A stretch of 64,000 bases of DNA from Camillea tinctor (taxonomy: Eukaryota; Ascomycota; Sordariomycetes; Xylariales; Xylariaceae): assembly GCA_022578605.1 (NCBI GenBank), contig MU394058.1, positions 496,001 to 560,000 on the forward strand. The letters run 5' to 3'. Every line of letters starts with the position of its first letter. Within the stretch, counting starts at the first letter, position 1. The notes under the pieces were generated by a model. The model worked only from the letters and a program-made list of their open reading frames with translations. It was not told the DNA's origin and ran no database searches. A program made the translations under genes and the position numbers. Shown piece after piece: positions 1 to 9,813 of the stretch.

Positions 1-113
1 ATATCATACGTAGCTAATCAACCAATATGAGAAGACGGTTGGAAACTATACGAGGGACCATGTTAGACTAGGTACGGTAAGTAGATATGCAACCCCTAAC
101 TATCAGAGAAATA

Positions 114-1214
114 TCATAGAAGCCCCTCACACGCCTTCGCCGCATCCAAGATCGTCTTCTTAAACGGGATCCAATCCTGCCCCGTAAGCTCCACCACCGT
201 CTGCGTATCATACCTCGGCCCCTCCTCCGGGAAAGCAAAATCATCACCAACCTCCTCCTCTCCCTCCGCCCCCTGAATCACCCCCTTCCTCTCCGGATAC
301 GCCTCCCTCAGCACCTTCGCTACCCCTCTTGGGCTCACCCACGCGCTCGCGGCCAAAAACCGCTTCCCATCCGTCTCGCGCGGGTGCTCCACCAAAAACG
401 CCGTCAACCGCGCCACATCCCGCACATCGACGTGCGCCCCGTGGCCCAGCAGCCCCTCCGCCGGCGGCAGCTCCCTCCCCGCCAGGATATCGCACACGAA
501 CCCGCCCGACCCCCTCGCCGCCTCGCGCGCGTCCGCCGGCGCCACCGCCGCCGGCCCCGCCACGAACACCGGGTTCACGCACGCCAGCGCGAACTTCCGC
601 GGGGCGAGCTTCCACAGCGCGCGCTCCGCGGCCGTCTTGCCCGCCGCGTACGCCAGCGGCCCAGGCACGGCCTGCCCGCGCGCCCGCAGCGCCTCCGCCA
701 TCACGTCCAGGTCGCTCCACTGGTCCGCCTTGATGGTCGCGCCGCCTGACCCCCCCGCGCCCAGCCCCGGGACCCCGACCGCCGCCACCGAGCTCATGAG
801 CACGAAGCTCTGCAGCGCCGGCAGCTGCGCCGCCGCCGCGGATGCGATGTTGAGCGTCCCCTGGATGGGCACCTCGAGCATGGCCCGCGCGTCGGGGTTG
901 TCGAAGGTCACGGGCTGCGCCCCGTGCACGATCGCCGTGAGGGGCGCGCCGGCGTGGAAGGCCGCGTCGAAGGCTCCTGGAGCTGTGATGTCGGGGACTT
1001 CGACGAGCGAGAAGAGCCCTGATGAGGCGTATGGGTGGAAGGGGCTGGAGGGGCCGAGGAGCGGCTCCCGGGTGCGGGCGAGGGAGCGCACGGTGCCGCG
1101 GACGGTGTAGCCTGATTGAAGGAGGGTCAGGATTATGTGCCCTGCGATGTAGCCGTTGGCGCCTGTGACGAGGACAGTGCCCTTCGATGCTTCTTTCTGG
1201 GTAGGTTCGGACAT
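114..1214 (-). CDS. Extended SDR reductase (NAD(P)-dependent epimerase / dihydroflavonol-reductase-like)
   Basis: A 366-residue single-exon protein. The N-terminus carries the Rossmann nucleotide-binding motif TGANGYIA (about residues 17-24), followed after the second strand by GTVRS, typical of NADPH-using dihydroflavonol-4-reductase/methylglyoxal-reductase-like extended SDRs. A serine pair (LMSSVAAV) and the YAAGK tetrad (Tyr-x-x-x-Lys) supply the expected catalytic Ser, Tyr and Lys. Length is normal for the family (330-370). The family reduces carbonyls of small metabolites in the cytosol; the substrate cannot be read from sequence. The gene is very GC-rich in its middle, which produces long open shadow frames on the other strand. 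No related gene lies next to it. Confidence 0.9.
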   Translation of the reverse strand: MSEPTQKEASKGTVLVTGANGYIAGHIILTLLQSGYTVRGTVRSLARTREPLLGPSSPFHPYASSGLFSLVEVPDITAPGAFDAAFHAGAPLTAIVHGAQPVTFDNPDARAMLEVPIQGTLNIASAAAAQLPALQSFVLMSSVAAVGVPGLGAGGSGGATIKADQWSDLDVMAEALRARGQAVPGPLAYAAGKTAAERALWKLAPRKFALACVNPVFVAGPAAVAPADAREAARGSGGFVCDILAGRELPPAEGLLGHGAHVDVRDVARLTAFLVEHPRETDGKRFLAASAWVSPRGVAKVLREAYPERKGVIQGAEGEEEVGDDFAFPEEGPRYDTQTVVELTGQDWIPFKKTILDAAKACEGLL

Positions 1215-2802
1215 ATTTCTACATAAGGTGCTGTACGCTGCAAGGAAGAGTATTTTCTCCTCCTTTTTTTATTCCCGTCTGTATTTCCGTTGCCTTTTGC
1301 TTAGGGTAGCTGAGTGGTAGGTTGACGAAGATAGAGGAAAGACTCTTTGTCCAACAGCGGCGAGATCGAGACCCTTTTATAGCAAACCTCCGAGGCCTCC
1401 TCAAAGGCATTTATGCCGACGGTGTTTCGTCTTACGAAGGTTTCACTTGTAGTTTGTATTTCCGGTTTGCCCCCTTTCCCCTCCCCCTTTAACTCTGTTC
1501 TAGAGGTTTCGAAGAAGCGATACCATGTATACGATGAATACGACGAGCATGACGGAGGTCTTAGCTGGTCCAATAACGGCAGTATGCGTTCAGCCTAACT
1601 TAGGTGATATCGGTAATGTCACCCTAAAGAAATGGTCCCCGATCCTGATTATAAATCCTACGATAATGAAATGAGCGTTAGTAGAAAGGAAAATGGATCC
1701 CGACCTTGACTATCCGCGTCGAATGTATACCTACCTAGGTATGCTGCTGTCTCGGATGTGCTAACTATAATCTAGAGCGAAAGTAATTAGTTACCTACCT
1801 ACATAAGAATAATGGTAATCTAGTGAATATCATGTTCTTGGCATGGTTAGAATATCTCGCCAACTACTTAGGTAGATACGTACATACGGTATTATAAAGA
1901 TAGTACAAAGAATATGTTTAAGAAGTATCTCTTAAGGAATATAACCTAGATATCTGGGCTATAGTGACAGGTAGTCTTATATCATTATAAAGTAGTATCT
2001 CCCTGAACATGAACCCAGAAGTAGCCCAAGCTAATTAAGATGTCATAGACCAGAAATTGACACCTCTTAACAAGCTAAATACATATTCAAATTAATTTAT
2101 TTATACTACCATAATTAAGATATAGGCCTCGTGTCCGTGTAATTCCACATCTATACTTAAGTACACAACCTATCGTCATTACCGGGACATCTAACTCTCC
2201 GTGCCTGTACGGACCCACTACTTTGATACCGAGGACCAACCTTTTATGATTACACTATCATAAATCCCGAAGACTTAGCTACTAGCTTATACCCACGGTA
2301 CTCTATATCCAAAGTCTGAAAGCTAGGGGCAGGTTGTGGTATACATCCTGTCTAAGTTTAATTCACACTTACTCGTCTGTGTGTATCATTCCGGTCGTTC
2401 TATAATCTTTAGTCTACTGCCCATATGCAGGGACCCCTTGCAACCACTTGTTTAAGTCTTCGTAAATGAGCCTATAGTATCTCAAGCTTGGAAAAGAAGC
2501 CTGGGTCTGTGAGTTGCGACGAACTAGTAGGAATAAGAGAAAAGCTCTGTCGGTGTACCACACTAGCATACAATATCATGTTCAGTGATAATCATTTTCT
2601 ATACCGGGCATCATGATCAACCTACGCATTGAATATAGCTACATTACTAGCTTCACTTGACATTATACATGATGACCTTAATAATCCAAAGCTTCACCTA
2701 TTCATTTCCCAATATATTAGAAAACGTGCCCGTGTCTGCCACTTTTCCCTCTCCTAGGACCCCCATTCTGGTGACTGAAACCGTGTAACTACCAAGGGTT
2801 TA
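1215..2802. other. Intergenic, AT-rich, no gene seen
   Basis: This 1.6-kb stretch holds the promoter of the reductase to its left and the 3' side of the membrane-protein gene to its right. Open frames are short and without recognisable motifs. An ACCTAGGTA palindrome lies at 1733-1741. Confidence 0.6.
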
Positions 2803-3315
2803 TCAAATCCCCATTGCCGCAAGCTTCTCCTGTCCCTCATTCGTGAATAAGAGCTTCCCGTTCATCCAACCAACGACGTAAATAAGGAGATAGCGCCAGT
2901 GCCACCACCAGAAGTGGTCGACGGCCCCGAACCAACCAAACACGAGATCCAGATTGTAGCACAGGATATTGCACGCACCCAGCACCAAGACACTCAGTAT
3001 CGCACAGAAATGGACGGCCCGGGCCCCGTAGATAGTGTCCACGATAAACACGTTGATGAGGCCGCCCATCGCGCCGCCCATGCCCAGCGGGCAGAAGAAG
3101 AGCGTCCATGCCAGCCGTGGGAACAGGTCACGGAGCCCGGAGAAGGCCAAAATGCTGAAGATCATAACGGAAACCTCGAATATGAAAGAGCCGAGCCAGA
3201 AGAGGAAGAACGGCCGGAGGTACAGAGTACGCCGTTTCTCGGCATGGGCTTTGTCGTCTTCGCTGGCGATGATGACTTGATAAGTATTATGAGCGGCGGG
3301 GGCGTTAGACGACAT
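2803..3315 (-). CDS. Four-helix integral membrane protein, function unknown
   Basis: A 170-residue open frame in one exon. After a polar N-terminus of about 30 residues there are four hydrophobic stretches: roughly residues 35-60 (PFFLFWLGSFIFEV start), 70-95 (containing a Gly-rich GMGGAMGG turn), 100-130 and 145-162. This composition and the regular spacing argue for a real membrane protein rather than a chance frame. The short tail after the last helix is charged (NEGQEKLAAMG). I do not recognise the family; it resembles lineage-restricted small membrane proteins of Sordariomycetes. No partner gene is adjacent. Confidence 0.65.
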   Translation of the reverse strand: MSSNAPAAHNTYQVIIASEDDKAHAEKRRTLYLRPFFLFWLGSFIFEVSVMIFSILAFSGLRDLFPRLAWTLFFCPLGMGGAMGGLINVFIVDTIYGARAVHFCAILSVLVLGACNILCYNLDLVFGWFGAVDHFWWWHWRYLLIYVVGWMNGKLLFTNEGQEKLAAMGI

Positions 3316-5452
3316 AATTACGACGGTTAGGTATGTTTGCTACGAAAGTGAGACACTTTATAACTTATGCAAGGGGGGTTGAGGTTCCTTGGGGGAAGTA
3401 AGTAGGCTCTGCTCCCCTCTCAGACACTTATTTATCTGTATCACTTGGACCAAACCTTTAATACTCTCATGAAGACAGTACCTACCTATAATCCGGACGA
3501 TTCGGACCTCGGTCATGCAACTTTATATCAACGGCTAGTCCCTTTAGGATTGCCTGGTACAAGGCTCTCAATGTAACATAGGCTGCATTTCACTGTCGGT
3601 ATAGAACATCCGCCGGGTGTTTAGAAGAGGGGTTATTGTTGGTATACGAGTAAGTTCATATATACATAGGGGCAGTATACGCTCAGAGGACTCATACAGG
3701 GATTTCTGTTACATAGCTGAGAAGATACATTGTTCCTATTACAAGTTGCGATACGCCTTATTAATCTTCTCTAGGGACGTAAAGGAGGGCATAACTTAGA
3801 ATTGGTTAAATAAAAACTACCTAGGTACTGGTATATTTAGAGCATGGCAGATTCGTATATAAGACAGCCAACAATCAAGTATTGAATCCTACATCTACTA
3901 CTACAATACTAAGTAGTATATCGGCTGCAATCGAAATTAATAGACGGCTTATCTTCTCGTACGGTAACCGTACGACGGTTAATTTACTAATGTTCCTATT
4001 TACACGGGACTCTGGAACTATAGTTTCCCTATTTGAGACATCCTTTAATCGCCTAGACTTGCTGCGAATCCTCCATATCGCCAATAGTTGACCAAGTCAA
4101 TAGTGCAACATAGCACTCATTCTACATAACCACATAGAACCCTCAAAGATTTAACAACTCGGATGACTTCTTACTGGTTCAGTAAAACATCACCAAAAAA
4201 AACCCCCCATATCGTAGACTTTTAGTAGCTTAAATAAACTTCGTTGAATATATTACGGGAGGGCTGTGGAAGTATATTTTGGATAGAATATAGAGATGCA
4301 TACTCCGCGATTTAATAGTTGGTTTTGGACCTTGGCCCATGAGTCTGAATATTCCTTGACAATGCCAATAGCAATCACACCCCACCGCCTCCCTTATATT
4401 AGTAGTGTCAAGAAGGATTACCATTAACAAGATAAATTGCTACCATGGATATAAATGAGCACATACGTGGCGCTTCGTCGACCTTTCCAAAGCCATATAA
4501 CCCCAGATGATGCTGAATCAAAGTCGAGATTTACCTCATAGAAGTTTAGGGTATGTCTAGTCGTAGGTACTAGTTATGTCCGATGGCTTAGAAATCACCA
4601 TCACGCCATCGTCAGAAGGACATCTACAATACGTTGACCCTAATAACCAACTACGCCTTAGTGAGAACAACAGGTCCCTTTAGACTTTGCTTATTTTACT
4701 AGTTAGCTCTTCAACCACCAGTGTCATCACATACTAGCAACATCTTTTTAGCACCAGATTGGATACGAAAGAAAGCAGTGGTCAGAGCATAAAGGATAGT
4801 TCCAACTGTATTGTATATCTCAGCCCTAGGTCTCGAGCTAAGGATTGGAGCAAATACCAGGACTAGTCATAGGAATCAAGTCAAGCTTTCAAGGTTATTC
4901 TACCAGTGTTGAGATTTCCTACCTAGAGTCACTACAAGTGTATTTGATGCACCTTACTATCCTTGAGTGAATATAGAAACAGTCAATGCCGCCAAAGTGA
5001 TGAACCGCCGGGGGAAGACGAGTCTGACTCTTTCACAGCTAAATAGGGAGGTAGGTACTGATACAGAGTACTGGTCCCGCTTTCGTAACAGCCGAGGACC
5101 TCGGCTCTTTTTGGCTTCGAATCCATCAAGAGGCTCCAGCGTATAAGATCATCACCATTGTAGAAAGTCAAGCTACAATCCCGGTAGGGGTCCACTTCAA
5201 CCATGGCTACGATATGACTACCTAATGTATCAACACACAGGCCATGGTACCGACGAAAGAATATCTTCTAGACAGATGCCTTATTCTAACATCCTAACGA
5301 AGGACGTGTTGATTATCTCAATAGACTTGCTTTCAAGTTTTGAGAAATTTCGAGTGTATATTCATAGATAAGCTACAAAACGTTGACTCGGATCGCAAGA
5401 GAATTGCTTATATTGCTGTCATTGCACTCACCCTAGTCATTCTATACAAATC
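3316..5452. other. Intergenic, no gene seen
   Basis: About 2.1 kb of AT-rich DNA with only short unsupported frames. An ACCTAGGTA palindrome is at 3819-3827. The right end serves as the promoter of the thioesterase gene. Confidence 0.6.
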
Positions 5453-6430
5453 ATGGTCTCGTTGGCGGAGCAGGTCGCAGTTCAACTTCAGGGCAGTGAA
5501 TATGTATCCAAAACGAATCCCATCAGGATGGGCAACTCCATGTCCATCGCGTACGGAGGCTGTACCATCGCAGTTGCCGTGAGTGCGGCCAACGCGACGG
5601 TCTCGCCGAAATTCTCACCGTATTCCATTCTCGGCCACTTCCACGGGCCGGCGTCAACAGATCAGAAGCTTCACTGTAGTGTGGAAGAGACCAGGAATAC
5701 GCGATCGTTCGCGACGCGGCGCGTCACGGTCAAGCAGCCGCAACCAGATGGTCGTCTCCGGACATGTGTCGAGCTAATCACCGACTACCACTTGAGCGAG
5801 CCCGCTCTGCTCGACTACTCGGCACCGCCGGTGGCAACGTGGCCTAGGCCCGACGATTGCCCGGATGTGGCAACGCACGTAGAAGGGCTCAGGAAGAGGG
5901 GCGTGATCTCGGAGGCGGAATACAAGGGATTTTCTTGGATGATAGGGCCTAACGCGGAATTATTCGAGACGAGATACTGTCTAAATGGCGTATCGGGCCA
6001 GAACCTTTCTGGAAGCGCCAAGGATGCCGTCACCTCGCAAGACGTGCTCCCCTTGACTTCGAAGACGTCCGCAGAATGGCAGCGGGCCATAACAAAACTG
6101 GAGACACCTCAGGAGCACTACACGGTCCTAGCGTTCCTCATGGACGGCGGACTCTCACTTCTCCCGCTGACACATAACCATCTCTGGTTTGATGATGTGG
6201 CGGCGTGCTCATCCCTGGATTTTGCCCTCAGGATATTCACCCCGGATGTCGACATGAATTCCTGGCATATTAAGGAGAGGGTCACGTCGCGCGGTGGAAC
6301 TGGCCGTACTTATTCGGAAGGAAGACTATGGGACGAGAAGGGGAATTTGGTAGCATCCATGACGCAGCAAAGCATCATGCGTCCTAAGAAAGGGGATCCC
6401 TCGCAGTCGGCAGCAGGAGTGAAGCTGTAG
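5453..6430 (+). CDS. Acyl-CoA thioesterase, TesB/ACOT8-like double hotdog
   Basis: A 325-residue single-exon protein that fits a TesB-type (thioesterase II) fold of two hotdog domains. The first domain contains YSILGHFHGPASTDQK and the strand RNTRSFATRRVTVKQ, the usual 'S-R-S-F-x-x-R-x-V' region of acyl-CoA thioesterases. The second contains HNHLWFDDVAACSSLDFA and ends in GRTYSEGRLWDEKGNLVAS followed by MTQQSIMRP, matching the family C-terminus. The Asp of WFDD, the Ser of SSLD and the Gln of TQQ sit where TesB has its Asp/Thr-Ser/Gln active-site network. The enzyme hydrolyses acyl-CoA to fatty acid and CoA. No clear C-terminal peroxisomal SKL-type signal is present (it ends GVKL), so location is open. 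The start is the first Met compatible with the fold. Confidence 0.88.
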   Translation: MVSLAEQVAVQLQGSEYVSKTNPIRMGNSMSIAYGGCTIAVAVSAANATVSPKFSPYSILGHFHGPASTDQKLHCSVEETRNTRSFATRRVTVKQPQPDGRLRTCVELITDYHLSEPALLDYSAPPVATWPRPDDCPDVATHVEGLRKRGVISEAEYKGFSWMIGPNAELFETRYCLNGVSGQNLSGSAKDAVTSQDVLPLTSKTSAEWQRAITKLETPQEHYTVLAFLMDGGLSLLPLTHNHLWFDDVAACSSLDFALRIFTPDVDMNSWHIKERVTSRGGTGRTYSEGRLWDEKGNLVASMTQQSIMRPKKGDPSQSAAGVKL

Positions 6431-7047
6431 TTTTTTTTTACCCATAAAGTTGGCTAGTACGCCATTTTAGGGGGTATTACGAGGTAGTGAATATATCGTC
6501 AGCAAAGTTATGTTCTATATTCACCACAAATATATAAGAACTTGGTCCAGGTCTGGTTGACTATGAACTACTTAGATTTATTGTGCATGTTAGGTAGGAA
6601 GAGGGATTATGATCCCAATGGTACGTAGATAAAAAAAGCGAGGGCCAGGACACCCGGTATAAATCATCATCAAACTACCAAACAAGCAGACTTAACTTAA
6701 CTACCAGCAATCATCCCAGTGCATGCCATTTTGTTTGCCGTAGCATCCCAGAGTAGCGTAAGCTTGGATGAACTTGTCAAAAATATTTTCCGATATTTTC
6801 GGCCTGTGTGTATGCGATGCGTTTACCCGCTTCGCCCGAGCCGCTATCATCAACCATCAACCTTGAACTGATGCAAACAAACAAATCTACCGCCATTTAC
6901 TCTGCTTGGGAAAGTTGGCTACCTTAGTTCTGGCACCTGCCAATTTTTCCTGAATCCAGACTCCGCCAACTTCAACATTTCGAATTGCATCTCTGGCCAC
7001 CAAGAAGAGTACCTAGGTTAAACAACACCTTCTCGCGTCTATCCACA
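6431..7047. other. Intergenic; promoter side of the GMC gene
   Basis: About 600 bases between two plus-strand genes with no supported frame. The right half must hold the promoter of the GMC oxidoreductase; no specific site is recognised. Confidence 0.5.
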
Positions 7048-8184
7048 ATGAAGCTCCTCCTTGCTCTCGTGCTCGAAGGTATACTTTTCGCTTCGTCGAC
7101 TTTGGCGATCCATGTTGGCGTGCGCAATGGCTTGCCCGACCTCAGGGAGAGCTACGACTACATCGTTGTCGGCGCTGGCATCAGCGGGCTCGTCGTCGCC
7201 AACCGACTGTCAGAAAATAAGTCAGGTAAAACATAATATTAAATAAAATCCCTACGTGTCTAAATGTACACATATATACACGCGACCGAACGACTGAACA
7301 TTTTCCTTAGTTTCTGTTTTAGTGATCGAGCCTGGAGAACTGTATGTCTCACTGTCTCCTTACAGCTTCTGGTACGCCTCTCCTAAACTAATCGCATTAT
7401 CAGGGATGACCGCGGCGAAGATGTTACGGTACCTGGAAATATTGGACTAGAGAACCCTGGCCGATACGAGTGGAATTTGACTATGGCCCAACAAGAATTC
7501 CTCGACAACAAAACCCGCTCGTTCAGTCAGGGGAGAGTCGTCGGAGGTGGCTCCATCATGAACGGGCTCTGCTGGACGAGAGGCTCAAGGGCAGACTACG
7601 ATGCTTGGGTGAATCTTGGAAACCCCGGTTGGGGATGGACAGACCTCCTACCCTATTTTCTGAAGGTATATCACCAGATCCCTTGGTTAATGGAATACTA
7701 AAGGCTCATCGAAACTTTAGTCGGAGTCGTACACAGCACCCCGAAATGGATCGCAAGCCATTCTCATGCAGATTGACCCTGCCATGGAAAAACACGGAAA
7801 TCAAGGCCCAGTTAATGTCGGATATCCGCAGTATATATACAACCAGTCATGTATGTTTCACTCAGCGCCATCTTGGGTAGAATATGTACTGACCTTCGCC
7901 AAGTCAATTTTCTGGATGGCATGCAGGAGCTGGGAATACCTATCAATCCCGACTTCAACAGCGGCTTTGCTACAGGTGTGAACATCATCCCCAGCAGTAT
8001 AGCCCCGGGAAATCAATCACGATCGGATGCTCGCTCTGCGTATCTAGATCCGGCCTTGCCACGCACAAACCTCGAACTCCTGACAGGTTATACTGCCACG
8101 CGAATCCTACACAACGGTAGAAACGCAACTCATAAGAACTCGGACGTCCGTATAACTGGAGTTGAGGTAAGCAAGAATGACCTA

Positions 8185-8233
<49 letters not shown>

Positions 8234-8339
8234 TTTTAAAAAAAAAAAAAAAATATATATAAAAAAAATAAAAAATAAAAAAATAAAATAATAAAAAAAA
8301 AAAAAATAAATAAATAAATAATTNNNNNNNNNNACCCAC

Positions 8340-8387
<48 letters not shown>

Positions 8388-8424
8388 ACCACCCCGCCCC
8401 CCCCCCCCCCCCCCCCCCCACCAA

Positions 8425-8468
<44 letters not shown>

Positions 8469-9813
8469 TAGATTTTAGCTAATGCTTTCCTCCTCCCCCC
8501 TTTTCACAGTTCGCCGCCAACTCGATCGCGCCAAGATACAACATCTCCTGCACTAAGGAGGTCATTCTCGCAGCAGGCGCCATCTTTTCACCCGTGCTAC
8601 TCCAGCTCTCTGGTTTTGGCCCTGCCGAGCTTCTCAACAGCCTGGGTGTAGATGTCGCCGTTGATCTGCCCGGCGTAGGGAGTAACTTACAGGACCACCC
8701 CATGGTACAGCCCGTGTACGAGTGTAAGCAAGCCGAGTTCCAAATCTATCTACAACAAGGCGAAAACCAGTCCCGTCCCGTTACTGACATGAATCCCGCA
8801 AAGTTGCCGCGCCCGATGTCTTCACCGCACACAACATCACAGGAAGCACCCGCGACGCCGTGCGAGCAGAGTACCTTGCTAACCGAACCGGTTCGTCCCC
8901 TTTCCCCCCTTCCCCCCTTCCCTCCTACCTCTCACAAACCCCAAAACTAATCCACCTCAGGCCCCTGGACCGCCCCCATGGTCAACACCGTCGCCTTCCC
9001 CTCCTTCCCGCAACTCCTCCCGGACCGCACCCCCTCGCTCTTCCTCTCCACCCTCCCGCCGGCCTACGACGACTCGGACGCCACCCTAGCCGCCGGCTAC
9101 GCCGCGCAGCGCGCCGAGCTCGCGGCTCTGCTCGCGCGCCCCGACGCCCCCGCCGTCGAGATCATGTCCACGTCGTGGGGGCAGCTGGCCGTCAGCGCGA
9201 TGCGGCCGTTCTCGCGGGGCGTCGTGCGCGCCTGCGCATCTGCGCCGCCGAGCGTCTTCGACGGCCCCCTCGTCGACCCCCGCTACTGCAGCCACCCGCT
9301 CGACTGCGCCGCCCTGCGCCTGGGCCTCGAGCTCAACGCGCGCCTCGTGCGCACGCGCGCCATGGCGGAGCTGCGGCCCGCGCTCGCGCCGTTGTCGGAT
9401 AATGGAGAGGAAGGAGAGGAAGACGCCCTGCGCGCCATGGTGCGCACCGAGTTCCACGTCAGCGGCAGCGCGGCCATGATGCCCCGCTCGCTGGGCGGCG
9501 TCGTGGATCCGCGGCTGAGGGTGTATGGCGCGGAGGGGCTGCGGGTCGTGGATGCGAGCGTGATGCCGCTGGTGCCGGGGGCGCATATACAGGCTGCGGT
9601 GTATGCTGTCGCCGAGAAGGTATGTTTTATTTTCTTTTAATGCTTGTTCTTTCATATCTTTTTTCTATGAGCAATCCGTGCTGATATTGGCGTGATTCTA
9701 TATAGGCTGCGGATATCATCAAACAGGATGATGCTGCTGTCTTACCGCCCCGGCCGGTCTCCTGGCCGGAGGGCCGCCAGCCTCGGGCTCCCGGCGCGTG
9801 GCACCTCTGGTAG
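7048..9813 (+). CDS. Secreted GMC oxidoreductase, aryl-alcohol-oxidase-like (9 exons)
   Basis: Joining exons 7048-7225, 7311-7341, 7404-7665, 7721-7850, 7904-8166, 8510-8723, 8804-8890, 8961-9619 and 9706-9813 gives an uninterrupted 643-residue frame, normal for aryl-alcohol-oxidase/choline-dehydrogenase-like GMC enzymes. It begins with a signal peptide (about residues 1-20) and the FAD motif VVGAGISGLVVANRL. The GMC signature is in GRVVGGGSIMNGLCWTRGS, and the second signature in the VILAAGAIFSPVLLQLSG region. The C-terminal domain has EFHVSGSAAMMP with the catalytic His and VPGAHIQAAVYAVAEKAAD with the second His. The family oxidises alcohols extracellularly and makes H2O2. The donor at 8891 is GTTCGT, and two acceptors are AAG. 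The fifth intron (8167-8509) is abnormal because of an assembly gap. The last 20 residues are Pro/Arg/Trp-rich and unlike the family. Confidence 0.9.
8192..8464. repeat. Homopolymer tracts (poly-A, poly-C, poly-A) around a gap, inside an intron
   Basis: A nearly pure A tract with scattered T runs from about 8192 to 8323, then 10 Ns, then a C tract to about 8419 and a second A tract to 8464. It sits wholly within the intron 8167-8509, between a good donor (GTAAGC) and acceptor (TTTTCACAG). It looks like an artefact of contig-end extension, or a hard-to-sequence low-complexity intron. Confidence 0.9.
8324..8333. other. Assembly gap (10 N)
   Basis: Ten consecutive N. Both flanking exons of the GMC gene join in frame across the intron that contains it, so no coding sequence appears to be missing here. 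Confidence 0.98.

Noticed and set aside
244..1110. Long open frames in and against the SDR gene
   Set aside because: Shadows of a very GC-rich coding region; their products are Arg/Ala/Pro-rich without motifs.
1303..1376. tRNA-like boxes: TAGCTGAGTGGTAGG and GATCGAGACC spaced like polymerase III A and B boxes
   Set aside because: The acceptor, D and T stems do not pair, so it does not fold as a tRNA; the match is probably chance.
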